41,404 nucleotides of DNA from an uncultured Pseudomonadota bacterium (lineage in GTDB: Bacteria > Pseudomonadota > Gammaproteobacteria > Methylococcales > Methylomonadaceae): NCBI GenBank assembly GCA_903848935.1, contig CAINHO010000012.1:1-41404 (forward strand), given 5' to 3'. Positions within the stretch are counted from its first letter, which is position 1; each line of letters opens with the position of its first letter. Below the pieces are notes generated by a model that did no database searches, was not told the DNA's origin, and saw only the letters and a program-made list of their open reading frames with translations. Positions 11,011 through 19,036 of the stretch are shown piece by piece. Both the position numbers and the translations under genes were made by a program.

Positions 11011-11160
11011 GCGTGAAGGCAAAAGAAAAATACAGGCAAAAAGTGTGTCATCGAAATGGAAGATTAGGGCGAAATTTGATAGCGATAATTATAACCATTG
11101 AATACGGATAATGGTAATGCAATCCAAAACCGTGTCGTAATCCTCAGGGTTAAAATCCGT

Positions 11161-11166
11161 TATAAT
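11161..11166 (+). promoter_or_regulatory. Candidate -10 element for the LysR gene
   Basis: A perfect TATAAT lies 27 bases before the LysR start codon in the gap shared with the divergent penicillin-binding protein gene. No good -35 hexamer is seen at the usual spacing, so activator dependence or chance are both possible. Confidence 0.35.
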
Positions 11167-11193
11167 CGTGCCAAAATTACAATTGAGAAGAAA

Positions 11194-12117
11194 ATGGATA
11201 AATTAACCAGCATGAAAGTGTTTGAGCGTGTGGCGAAAGCGGGCAGTTTTGTTGGTGGCGCACGCGAATTAAATATTTCACGCGCAATGGCAACTAAACA
11301 CATCATGTTTCTTGAGGGCGAATTGCGAACACGTTTGTTTAATCGCACGACGCGCAGTTTGAGTTTAACCGACATGGGCGCGTCATATTTGGAACGTTGT
11401 TCACAGGTTTTGCTTGATATTGAAGATATGGAATCGGCAATTACGCATTTACAAAATGAACCACGCGGCACGTTGAAAATCAGTGCGCCTCCCGTCATTG
11501 GTGCGACGCATATCACGCGAGCGGTGGCTGAATTTTTAAAAATTTATCCCGATTTAAACGTTGAAATGATTTTGCAAAGTAGTCACGCGGATTTAATTGA
11601 TGACGGTATTGATATAGCAATTTATTTGGGAGATTTGGACGACACCAGCATGGTGGCGCGGAAGTTAGCCAGTTCGTCGATGATTGTGTGTGGTTCGCCG
11701 GAGTATTTGGAAAAATATGGCGTGCCACAAACGCCCGAAGATTTGATGAATCACAGTTGTTTGGTGAATTGGGCGAGTGCGCCACAAGATAAATGGAAAT
11801 TCAAAACAGACACCGGTTTTACCACCATTAACGTGTCAGGACGCATGCAGACGAATGTTGCCGAAGCCAATCGTGTCGCGGCATTGAATGGTTTAGGGTT
11901 AGTGATTTTGGCGACGTATGTGGTGCGGCGCGACATTGAAAAAGGCAAACTGAAAGCGGTCTTAGAAAATTACGCGCTTCCGCCACTTGATATTCACGCC
12001 GTCTATCCGCATCGCAAATACCTGTCGGCGAAAGTCCGTTGTTTTTTAGATTTTTTACAACAATGGCTCGAACCGCGCGTATCGATTTCATGGGCGCAAG
12101 AAATTCAACCAGGATAG
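11194..12117 (+). CDS. LysR-family transcriptional regulator
   Basis: A 307-residue regulator with the LysR layout: an N-terminal winged helix-turn-helix (residues 1-60, with GARELNISRAMATKHI and RLFNRTTR, typical of the CrgA/PA2206-like branch) and a C-terminal periplasmic-binding-like effector domain starting near residue 90. I start at ATG 11194, preceded by GAGAAG about four bases upstream; an earlier in-frame TTG would add 32 residues with no family similarity. The neighbouring divergent gene is a penicillin-binding protein, but nothing in the sequence proves that it is the target, and the effector is unknown. Confidence 0.9.
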   Translation: MDKLTSMKVFERVAKAGSFVGGARELNISRAMATKHIMFLEGELRTRLFNRTTRSLSLTDMGASYLERCSQVLLDIEDMESAITHLQNEPRGTLKISAPPVIGATHITRAVAEFLKIYPDLNVEMILQSSHADLIDDGIDIAIYLGDLDDTSMVARKLASSSMIVCGSPEYLEKYGVPQTPEDLMNHSCLVNWASAPQDKWKFKTDTGFTTINVSGRMQTNVAEANRVAALNGLGLVILATYVVRRDIEKGKLKAVLENYALPPLDIHAVYPHRKYLSAKVRCFLDFLQQWLEPRVSISWAQEIQPG

Positions 12118-12181
12118 TTAGCTTATTTGTTTGGTGCTGGTGGAATTACAGCGACAACCTCGGTAATTCGTTTAAAACCTA

Positions 12182-12222
12182 AAAACCGCTCTTCGGCTTT
12201 TCACGCTGAAGGGCGGTTTTTT
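12182..12222. terminator. Bidirectional rho-independent terminator
   Basis: Arms 12183-12194 and 12208-12219 pair over 12 positions with one G-U, around a 13-base loop. A T-run follows on the plus strand and an A-run precedes it, so it can stop both the LysR transcript and the convergent small secreted-protein gene. Confidence 0.8.
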
Positions 12223-12268
12223 ACGTCAACCTGCTGATAACGTGACAATGGAGAGATTTTTCATCAAT

Positions 12269-12625
12269 TCACCAATGCGTGTCATCGCGATTGAATTGGT
12301 TTTCAAAATACGGCGTTTGCGGCATTTGTTGTAATTCTAAACGACGTTGCCGCCACCGATTATCTTCACGAGTTTGTTGATTTTGCGGTGGATAATTTCG
12401 ATTCGGCTGCATATAAATTTGAATCGGTGACTGATAATTCTGTTGATAACGTGGGGTTTGAAACGAGCGTTGTTCACGACGTTCACTTTCATACCAATCA
12501 TTATCACGCTGACGTTCATGACGTTCGTCATCATTATCACTCGAGTATTCATGGGCGTAACGCTCATCAGCACTCACATTGAACACAATAAAACCCAAAA
12601 CAAATAGTGCGATTAACTTTTTCAT
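12269..12625 (-). CDS. Small secreted, charged hypothetical protein
   Basis: A 118-residue protein with a clear N-terminal signal peptide (KKLIALFVLGFIVFNVSA, likely cleaved after Ala near residue 19). The mature part is very hydrophilic, rich in Asp, Glu, Arg, Gln and Asn with several Tyr and Trp, and has no cysteines or predicted fold. GGAG lies about six bases before the ATG. The low-complexity composition suggests a disordered periplasmic or outer-surface protein; I do not recognise a family. It is transcribed away from rapA and shares a terminator with the LysR gene. Confidence 0.65.
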   Translation of the reverse strand: MKKLIALFVLGFIVFNVSADERYAHEYSSDNDDERHERQRDNDWYESERREQRSFQTPRYQQNYQSPIQIYMQPNRNYPPQNQQTREDNRWRQRRLELQQMPQTPYFENQFNRDDTHW

Positions 12626-12667
12626 GGCTCACTCCGTTTTTTGTCAAAACTTATACTTGTTACGGCT

Positions 12668-12673
12668 TATAAT
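12668..12673 (+). promoter_or_regulatory. Candidate -10 element for rapA
   Basis: A perfect TATAAT lies 47 bases before the rapA ATG. The best -35-like hexamer, TTGTCA at 12641-12646, is 21 bases away, longer than optimal, so the promoter assignment is tentative. Confidence 0.35.
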
Positions 12674-12720
12674 ACGCGCCACTTCTACTTTTTAACACAC
12701 ACTTTCAGGCGCAATCATCA

Positions 12721-15534
12721 ATGGAAAACTTCATCGCAGGTCAACGCTGGATTAGTAACACCGAATCTGAATTAGGTTTGGGGCTGATTCTCGAAATGAG
12801 CTTTAATCGAGTCAGCGTTTTGTTTTTAGCGTGCGACGAAAAACGGATTTATGCCGTGGATAACGCGCCTTTAACCCGCGTAAGATTCGCCACTGGCGAC
12901 CACATTGAATCCGTTGATGACGAAAAATTGATCGTTTTGAAAGTGATCGAAACCGAAGGTATTTTGACTTATGTTTGCGAAAATGAAGACGGCGAAACGG
13001 TCGAACTTGAAGAAATGGATTTAAACCATCACAGCCAATTCAACAAACCGCAAGAGCGTTTATTTACCGGACAAACCGATCCGAATGCGTGGTTTTCGTT
13101 GCGTTATGAAACGTGGCAACGTTTGCAACAACACGCGCAATCGCCTGTCAAAGGTTTGCTCGGTGGACGCGCCGCGTTAATTCCCCATCAGATTTTTATT
13201 GCTCACGAAGCCGCGAATCGTGCTGCGCCACGGATTATGTTGGCGGACGAAGTTGGTTTAGGCAAAACGATTGAAGCCGGTTTGATTTTGCATCACCGGT
13301 TGATTAACGGGTTGAGTAAACGTATTTTGATTATCGTGCCAGAAAGTTTGTTGCATCAATGGCTGGTGGAAATGTTGCGCCGTTTCAACGTGAAATTCAG
13401 TATCTTTGACGAAATGCGTTGTTTGAGTGAAATCGGCGATGATGGTTTTGAAGATGAAGAAGCTGATTTGTACAATCAAGCGAATCCGTTTTTGTCTGAA
13501 CAATTGATTTTGTGCAGCCAATCGTTCTTTTCAAATTATCCCGCCCGCCAAGAACAAGCCTTGGACGCGGGTTGGGATATGGTGATTATTGATGAAGCGC
13601 ATCATTTGGAATGGTCGGAAACTGCGCCCAGCGCAGATTATTTATTTGTCGAACAACTCGCCCAAATTTCACCGAGCCTGATTTTGCTCACTGCCACGCC
13701 TGAACAACTCGGCAAAGAAAGTCATTTTGCGCGTTTACGTTTATTAGATCCCGGCCGTTTTTACAGTTTCGCGGCATTTTTGGAAGAAGAAAAATCGTTT
13801 GAACCGGTGGCGAATGCGGCGAAATCGTTGCTTGCTGATAAGCCTTTAACTGCCGATGAACAACAAGCCTTAGCGGTTTTATTAAAAGACGACAATGTTT
13901 CTAAAACATTAGAAAATTTGAACGATGCTGAAAAATCAGTGGCGGCGCGTCAAACGTTAATTAACATTTTGCTCGACCACCACGGCACCGGACGGATTTT
14001 GTTCCGTAATTCACGCCAAACGGTACAAGGTTTCCCCGAACGCGAATACTTTGGTTATGCGTTGAATGGCGACATTAACGAAACGGACTTACAACATGAC
14101 GCGCGTTATTTGTGGCTGGTTGAAAAAGTGAAACAACTTGCAGGCAAAAAAGCGTTGTTGATTTGCAAACACGCGCAAACCGCAATGGATTTAGAAGAAA
14201 CCTTAAAAATGCGGGCAGGCATTGCGTCAGCTGTTTTTCATGAACACATGACGATTATCGAACGTGACCGCGCAGCCGCTTATTTTGCTGACGAAGAAAG
14301 TAGCGCACGGCTGTTAATTTGCTCTGAAATCGGCAGCGAAGGACGCAATTTTCAATTCTTGCAGCATTTGATTTTGTGGGACTTGCCGACGAATCCTGAT
14401 TTATTGCAACAACGTATCGGGCGTTTAGACCGTATCGGGCAAAAACACGTTATTCAAATTCACGTCCCGTATTTAGAAAACACCGAGCAAGCGATTTTAT
14501 ATCGTTGGTACGACGAAGGTTTGAATGCGTTTCGGGCGAATAATTCCGCCGCGCAACAAGTCGCCGATACGTTGCACGAAGAATTACAGTCGCTTTTGAT
14601 AAACAACGATGCAGAAAAAATCAGTGCATTTATCGAAAAAACTCGCGCTTTAAGTCAGGAAGTTGAAGCTGAATTAAATCACGGACGCGACCAACTTTTA
14701 GAGCTGAATTCGTGTCGCAAAGAAATCGCCGATGAGTTCATTGCCGAATTATCCGACTACGAAAATGAAGGTACGCTGTGGGATTACATGGAATCGATGT
14801 TTGATTGTTACGGTGTCGATACCGAAGAACATTCTGCCGATGCGTTTATTTTGATGCCAAGCGAACATTTGCGTTGTGAATCGTTCCCACATTTAACCGA
14901 AGACGGTTTGACAGTGACTGTTCGACGCGCTCAAGCCTTGGCACGAGAAGAATTGCAATTTTTGACGTGGGAACATCCGCTGGTGACGGCTTCGATGGAT
15001 ATGGTTTTGTCGAGTGAAACCGGCAACGCCACGTTAAGTACCGTGAAACATCCTGATTTAAAAGCCGGACAATTTTTCTTAGAATGTTTGTTTATTGTCG
15101 AACACAGTGCGCCGTCGGAATTACAAATCAGCCGATTTTTGCCACACACGCCAATTCGTGTGTTAATCAACCAATTGCAAAAAGACGTGACCGCTGATTT
15201 TTCGCACGACAGTTTGATCGACAGCGGTGTGAATTTTGATAAGCACGCGATTACGGCGTTTTTAAATAAACAACGGACATTGATTTTGAAATTGTTGGCG
15301 TTTGCTGAACAACAAGCGCAACTTCAAAAAGAAGCAATTTGTGAACACGCGACCGTGACCATGTTGGAATCGTTGACCACCGAAATTAAACGTTTAGTGC
15401 GTTTGCAAAAAGTGAATCTCAGCATCAAAAGCGACGAAATCGAAGATTTAAAAGACAAAACGCTTTTGATTCACGAAAATATCCAAATTGCACAATTACG
15501 TTTGGATGCGGTGCGGTTTGTAATTACGCGCTAA
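12721..15534 (+). CDS. rapA: RNA polymerase-associated ATPase RapA (HepA)
   Basis: RapA is a Swi2/Snf2-type ATPase that binds core RNA polymerase and promotes its recycling. The 937-residue protein aligns throughout with E. coli RapA (968). The N-terminal GQRWISNTESELGLG starts the tandem Tudor-like region; Walker A DEVGLGKT is at residues 176-183; DEAH is at 291-294; LTATPEQLG follows; and the helicase C-terminal half carries ICSEIGSEGRNFQF and RIGRLDRIGQ. Start and end agree with the family. A hicAB pair follows with a one-base gap, which is unusual. Confidence 0.97.
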   Translation: MENFIAGQRWISNTESELGLGLILEMSFNRVSVLFLACDEKRIYAVDNAPLTRVRFATGDHIESVDDEKLIVLKVIETEGILTYVCENEDGETVELEEMDLNHHSQFNKPQERLFTGQTDPNAWFSLRYETWQRLQQHAQSPVKGLLGGRAALIPHQIFIAHEAANRAAPRIMLADEVGLGKTIEAGLILHHRLINGLSKRILIIVPESLLHQWLVEMLRRFNVKFSIFDEMRCLSEIGDDGFEDEEADLYNQANPFLSEQLILCSQSFFSNYPARQEQALDAGWDMVIIDEAHHLEWSETAPSADYLFVEQLAQISPSLILLTATPEQLGKESHFARLRLLDPGRFYSFAAFLEEEKSFEPVANAAKSLLADKPLTADEQQALAVLLKDDNVSKTLENLNDAEKSVAARQTLINILLDHHGTGRILFRNSRQTVQGFPEREYFGYALNGDINETDLQHDARYLWLVEKVKQLAGKKALLICKHAQTAMDLEETLKMRAGIASAVFHEHMTIIERDRAAAYFADEESSARLLICSEIGSEGRNFQFLQHLILWDLPTNPDLLQQRIGRLDRIGQKHVIQIHVPYLENTEQAILYRWYDEGLNAFRANNSAAQQVADTLHEELQSLLINNDAEKISAFIEKTRALSQEVEAELNHGRDQLLELNSCRKEIADEFIAELSDYENEGTLWDYMESMFDCYGVDTEEHSADAFILMPSEHLRCESFPHLTEDGLTVTVRRAQALAREELQFLTWEHPLVTASMDMVLSSETGNATLSTVKHPDLKAGQFFLECLFIVEHSAPSELQISRFLPHTPIRVLINQLQKDVTADFSHDSLIDSGVNFDKHAITAFLNKQRTLILKLLAFAEQQAQLQKEAICEHATVTMLESLTTEIKRLVRLQKVNLSIKSDEIEDLKDKTLLIHENIQIAQLRLDAVRFVITR

Positions 15535-15535
15535 A

Positions 15536-15724
15536 ATGAAAATTAGCGATATTTTACGAATTTTGAAAGACGATAATTGGTATCTTGTCGCTACGCGCGG
15601 CAGTCATCGTCAGTTCAAACATATTTTTAAAACTGGACGTGTTACGGTTGCTGGTAAACCCAGTGACGATGTAGCTCCCGACACGTTGAAAAGCATATTC
15701 AAACAAGCAAAATTGAAGGATTGA
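15536..15724 (+). CDS. hicA: HicA-type mRNA interferase toxin
   Basis: A 62-residue HicA-family protein with a dsRBD-like fold that cleaves mRNA, normally neutralised by HicB. The motif TRGSHRQF contains the catalytic His24, and a VAGKPSDDVAPDTL stretch leads into the C-terminal helix, both typical of HicA. The ATG begins one base after the rapA stop and has no clear Shine-Dalgarno site, so translation may be coupled to rapA. hicB overlaps or closely follows. Length is standard for the family. Confidence 0.9.
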   Translation: MKISDILRILKDDNWYLVATRGSHRQFKHIFKTGRVTVAGKPSDDVAPDTLKSIFKQAKLKD

Positions 15725-15729
15725 AAACC

Positions 15730-15942
15730 ATGCGTTACGCCATCGTGATTGAAAAAGCAGCAAATAACTATTCTGCTTACGTTCCAGATTTATTGGGCTG
15801 TATTGCAACAGGCGATACCATCGTAGAAGTGACCAATGAAATTCAAGCCGCCATTGCATTTCACATTGACGGTTTAATCGAAGATAGTTTACCGATACCA
15901 AAACCATTGAGTATTGTCGATTACGTTGAAATTGCAGCGTAA
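15730..15942 (+). CDS. hicB: HicB-type antitoxin
   Basis: A 70-residue HicB-like antitoxin: MRYAIVIEKAANNYSAYVPD followed by LLGCIATGDT is the partial RNase-H-like HicB core. I use the ATG at 15730, with AAGGA nine bases upstream, instead of a TTG at 15721 that overlaps the hicA stop. The usual C-terminal ribbon-helix-helix or HTH DNA-binding domain is absent, so it probably neutralises HicA by binding but may not autoregulate by the standard route. That fits its placement behind rapA, where no separate promoter is apparent. Confidence 0.88.
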   Translation: MRYAIVIEKAANNYSAYVPDLLGCIATGDTIVEVTNEIQAAIAFHIDGLIEDSLPIPKPLSIVDYVEIAA

Positions 15943-16004
15943 TTTCCAGACAAACTTCCCACACAACTAATTTTTAACCCAAACCTCAAAATAGAGAGAA
16001 CATT

Positions 16005-16484
16005 ATGTCTACCATCAAAACTTACGAAGGGCATTTTGCGGCACAAAGTGGCAAATTTTGTATCGTATCATCACGTTTCAACAGCTTCATTGTTGAACAA
16101 TTAGAAAACGGCGCGATTGACGCGCTTGTCCGTCACGGCGCAAACAAAGACGACTTACATTTGGTCAAAGTTCCCGGCGCATTTGAATTACCGATGGTGG
16201 TGCAACGCATCGCCGCCAGTAAAAAATACGATGCAATTATCGCATTAGGTGCAGTGATTCGAGGCGGTACCCCGCATTTTGAATACGTTGCAGGCGAATG
16301 TGTCAAAGGCTTGGCGCAAATTTCATTGCAATACGACGTGCCGGTGAGTTTCGGTGTTTTAACGGTTGATAGTATTGAACAAGCCATTGAACGTGCTGGC
16401 ACAAAAGCCGGTAACAAAGGCGCAGAAGCCGCTTTATCCGCCATTGAAATGGTGAGTTTATTTAAGAACCTGGAATTATCATGA
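16005..16484 (+). CDS. ribH: 6,7-dimethyl-8-ribityllumazine synthase
   Basis: RibH condenses the ribityl-aminouracil with dihydroxybutanone phosphate, the penultimate step of riboflavin synthesis, usually as a 60-subunit shell. The 159-residue protein has the substrate loops [16 protein letters not shown] and [15 protein letters not shown] (the proton-transfer His is in TPHFE). AGAGAGAAC lies just before the ATG. It overlaps nusB by four bases, the standard ribH-nusB arrangement. No FMN riboswitch is seen in the 62-base upstream gap. Confidence 0.97.
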   Translation: MSTIKTYEGHFAAQSGKFCIVSSRFNSFIVEQLENGAIDALVRHGANKDDLHLVKVPGAFELPMVVQRIAASKKYDAIIALGAVIRGGTPHFEYVAGECVKGLAQISLQYDVPVSFGVLTVDSIEQAIERAGTKAGNKGAEAALSAIEMVSLFKNLELS

Positions 16485-16942
16485 GCAATTCGAAAAGTAA
16501 TCCCAAAAGCAATGCTCGTCAAGCTGCCGCTCAAGCTTTGTATCAATGGCAAATCACTGGTCAAAATCTAAATTTAATCGAACAGTATTTCATCGATGAA
16601 CAGTATTTTGCAGAAGGCGAAAAAATTGATAAAAGTTATTTTTCTGAACTTTTTCACGGTGTGCCACAGGATTTAATTGCGATTGACGCGCTATTAAATA
16701 ACTTTGTTGATCGTGAAGTTGATGCCGTTGATCCAGTGGAACGTGCGGTTTTACGATTAGGCACTTACGAGTTAATTCATTGTATCGAAACGCCGTATAA
16801 AGTGATTATTAACGAGGCTATCAATGTCGCGAAATATTTTGGCGCAGACGGCAGTCACCGTTACGTCAATGGTATTTTGGACAAAGTCGCCCAAAAACAG
16901 CGTGCTGAAGAAGTAGATAGCAAGCGTAAAACACAAAGTTAA
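16481..16942 (+). CDS. nusB: Transcription antitermination factor NusB
   Basis: NusB binds BoxA RNA together with NusE (S10) to support rRNA antitermination. The all-helical 153-residue protein has the N-terminal [16 protein letters not shown]-binding helix and the conserved [13 protein letters not shown] and [15 protein letters not shown] segments. The start overlaps the ribH stop (ATGA), so the two are translated together. The last ten residues are basic and variable, as is common. Confidence 0.96.
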   Translation: MSNSKSNPKSNARQAAAQALYQWQITGQNLNLIEQYFIDEQYFAEGEKIDKSYFSELFHGVPQDLIAIDALLNNFVDREVDAVDPVERAVLRLGTYELIHCIETPYKVIINEAINVAKYFGADGSHRYVNGILDKVAQKQRAEEVDSKRKTQS

Positions 16943-17115
16943 TCTGTTATTTCCCTCAATCGTGAATACCAATTTGCCAAAATGTTGTCCGGACAAGTGA
17001 ATGTGTTTACTTCTACACAAATTGGCGCATTAACGATTGAGCAATTCAGTAACGTGCCTGACTGCCGCCTCGTTTATTTGAAAACATTTTTTTTTGACCT
17101 CTACGAAATTCAATT
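16943..17115. other. Gap between nusB and ubiD without a recognised feature
   Basis: I see no convincing terminator or promoter in this 173-base stretch. A short open frame starting at 16982 runs into ubiD in another frame and is not credible. A T-run at 17089-17097 is not preceded by a clear hairpin. Confidence 0.5.
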
Positions 17116-18573
17116 ATGCAATACCACGACCTGCGCGACTTTATCGCTCAACTTGAAAAACAAGGCGAACTCAAACGCACCGTTTATCAAGCGGATCCTC
17201 ATTTAGAAATCACTGAAATTTGTGACCGAACTTTAAAAGCCCAAGGTGCAGCGTTGTTGTTTGAACGTCCGAAAGGTTACAACGTGCCGTTGCTGGGAAA
17301 TTTATTTGGTACACCACACCGCGTCGCGATGGGAATGGGCGCAGATTCGGTAACGGCATTGCGTGATATTGGACATTTGCTCGCGTATTTGAAAGAACCT
17401 GAGCCGCCTAAAGGTTTTCGGGATGCAATGGATAAAATTCCGGTGTTCAAACAAGTGTTGAATATGGCACCGAAAATTATTAAAAATCCCGCTTGTCAGG
17501 AAAATGTGTTGCGCGGCGATGAAATCGATTTGGGACGTTATCCCGTTCAACATTGTTGGCCAGATGATGTTGCACCGCTGATTACTTGGGCGTTAGTTAT
17601 CACGAAAGGGCCAAATAAAGAACGGCAAAATATGGGGGTTTATCGTCAACAAGTATTGGGCAAAAATAAAACAATTATGCGTTGGCTCGCACATCGGGGT
17701 GGTGCGTTGGATTTCAAAGAATGGCAAGACGTGCATCCGAATGAACCATTTCCGGTGACAGTGGTTTTAGGTGCAGATCCCGCGACGATTTTAGCCGCCG
17801 TGACACCGATTCCCGATTCCCTTTCAGAATATGCGTTTGCTGGTTTATTGCGAGGCAGCAAAACAGAATTAGCGAATTGTTTGAGTAATAATTTACAAGT
17901 TCCCGCCAGTGCAGAAATTGTTTTAGAAGGTTTTATTTATCCGAACGAAACTGCACCTGAAGGGCCTTTTGGTGATCACACCGGTTATTACAACGAAGTC
18001 AGTGACTTTGCGGTGTTCACCATTGAAACGATTACCGAGCGCAATAATCCAATTTATCACAGCACTTACACCGGTCGTCCACCCGATGAACCCGCGATTT
18101 TGGGTGTAGCGTTGAACGAAGTGTTTATTCCAATTTTGCAAAAACAATTCCCTGAAATTGTGGATTTTTATTTGCCGCCCGAAGGTTGTTCGTATCGCAT
18201 GGCGGTGATTAGTATGAAAAAACAATATGCGGGTCATGCAAAACGAGTGATGCTCGGAACGTGGTCATATTTGCGCCAATTCATGTACACGAAATTTGTA
18301 ATTGTGGTTGATGACGATATTAACGTGCGTGATTGGCAAGACGTGATTTGGGCGATTACGACACGAATGGATCCCGCTCGTGATTTGACCATTTTAGAAA
18401 ATACGCCGATTGATTATTTGGATTTTGCTTCGCCAGTTTCGGGATTGGGTTCAAAAGTTGGTTTCGATGCCACGAATAAATGGGCGGGTGAAACGAATCG
18501 AGAATGGGGTAAAACCATTACCATGTCGCCTGACATTATTCAGCGTGTAAATGATATTTGGACGACATTATAG
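17116..18573 (+). CDS. ubiD: 4-hydroxy-3-polyprenylbenzoate decarboxylase
   Basis: UbiD removes the carboxyl group of the ubiquinone precursor using prenylated FMN supplied by UbiX. The 485-residue protein starts with [19 protein letters not shown] and contains the conserved [20 protein letters not shown] (catalytic Glu region) and [16 protein letters not shown] segments. Length agrees with E. coli UbiD (497). It is separated from nusB by 173 bases and probably has its own promoter. No ubiX is in the window. Confidence 0.96.
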   Translation: MQYHDLRDFIAQLEKQGELKRTVYQADPHLEITEICDRTLKAQGAALLFERPKGYNVPLLGNLFGTPHRVAMGMGADSVTALRDIGHLLAYLKEPEPPKGFRDAMDKIPVFKQVLNMAPKIIKNPACQENVLRGDEIDLGRYPVQHCWPDDVAPLITWALVITKGPNKERQNMGVYRQQVLGKNKTIMRWLAHRGGALDFKEWQDVHPNEPFPVTVVLGADPATILAAVTPIPDSLSEYAFAGLLRGSKTELANCLSNNLQVPASAEIVLEGFIYPNETAPEGPFGDHTGYYNEVSDFAVFTIETITERNNPIYHSTYTGRPPDEPAILGVALNEVFIPILQKQFPEIVDFYLPPEGCSYRMAVISMKKQYAGHAKRVMLGTWSYLRQFMYTKFVIVVDDDINVRDWQDVIWAITTRMDPARDLTILENTPIDYLDFASPVSGLGSKVGFDATNKWAGETNREWGKTITMSPDIIQRVNDIWTTL

Positions 18574-18696
18574 ATTTGGATTTAGAAAAAACCGCCTCTC
18601 GAAAAATCGCCCCATTTTCGTAATCAACCGCGATAACCGTTCCACTGTAACCCGTTCGAATATCACTTTCTAACGGGAGTGACTTTCTGACCAAAC

Positions 18697-19023
18697 TTAT
18701 CCTAAATCACTACTTTGTTCTGCTGTTCGAACGCGCCCACCTTTGATAACGTCCAACACATACACTTTGCCATCACCATGTTGCCCACTATGTGCAATTT
18801 TCATAATCGTATCGAAAATAATATCAACCACGTTGTCAGGCGCAAAAATCTCAATCCGTTTTTTCGGCAAAAATGGACGGTAGTCTTGTGTATGTTCTGT
18901 GTGTTCCCGCCCAAAACCTTCACAGTCAATTACCGTCATGCCTGGAAAATTGGGCAGTTCCATTAACGCCATTGTAATCTGACTGAGTTTATGCGGTTGA
19001 ATAAATGCGCGAATTTCTTTCAT
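18697..19023 (-). CDS. PII-like protein of the metal-efflux-associated group
   Basis: A 108-residue protein with the ferredoxin-like PII fold: it begins MKEIRAFIQPHKL, has GMTVIDCEGFGRE where PII proteins carry the start of the T-loop, and ends with GDGKVYVLDVIKGGRVRT, the nucleotide-binding C-terminal strand. It lacks the uridylylated T-loop tyrosine context of GlnB/GlnK. It sits 13 bases after a heavy-metal RND pump gene as last gene of that operon. PII homologues in this position form a known subgroup (often called PII-NG) proposed to link metal efflux with a small-molecule signal. The ligand is not known from sequence. Confidence 0.82.
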   Translation of the reverse strand: MKEIRAFIQPHKLSQITMALMELPNFPGMTVIDCEGFGREHTEHTQDYRPFLPKKRIEIFAPDNVVDIIFDTIMKIAHSGQHGDGKVYVLDVIKGGRVRTAEQSSDLG

Positions 19024-19036
19024 GATTTTCTTCCTT

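Noticed and set aside
11098-11193. N-terminal extension of the LysR protein from an upstream TTG
   Set aside because: The extra 32 residues are not like LysR N-termini, and the ATG at 11194 has a proper ribosome site and the expected first helix.
15554-15964. 136-codon minus-strand frame across hicA and hicB
   Set aside because: Both HicA and HicB match their families on the plus strand; the antisense frame has no recognisable features.
15943-16004. FMN riboswitch before ribH
   Set aside because: The gap is only 62 bases and has none of the conserved RFN-element segments.
16982-17206. Small plus-strand open frame upstream of ubiD
   Set aside because: It overlaps the ubiD start by 90 bases in another frame, lacks a ribosome site and resembles no family.
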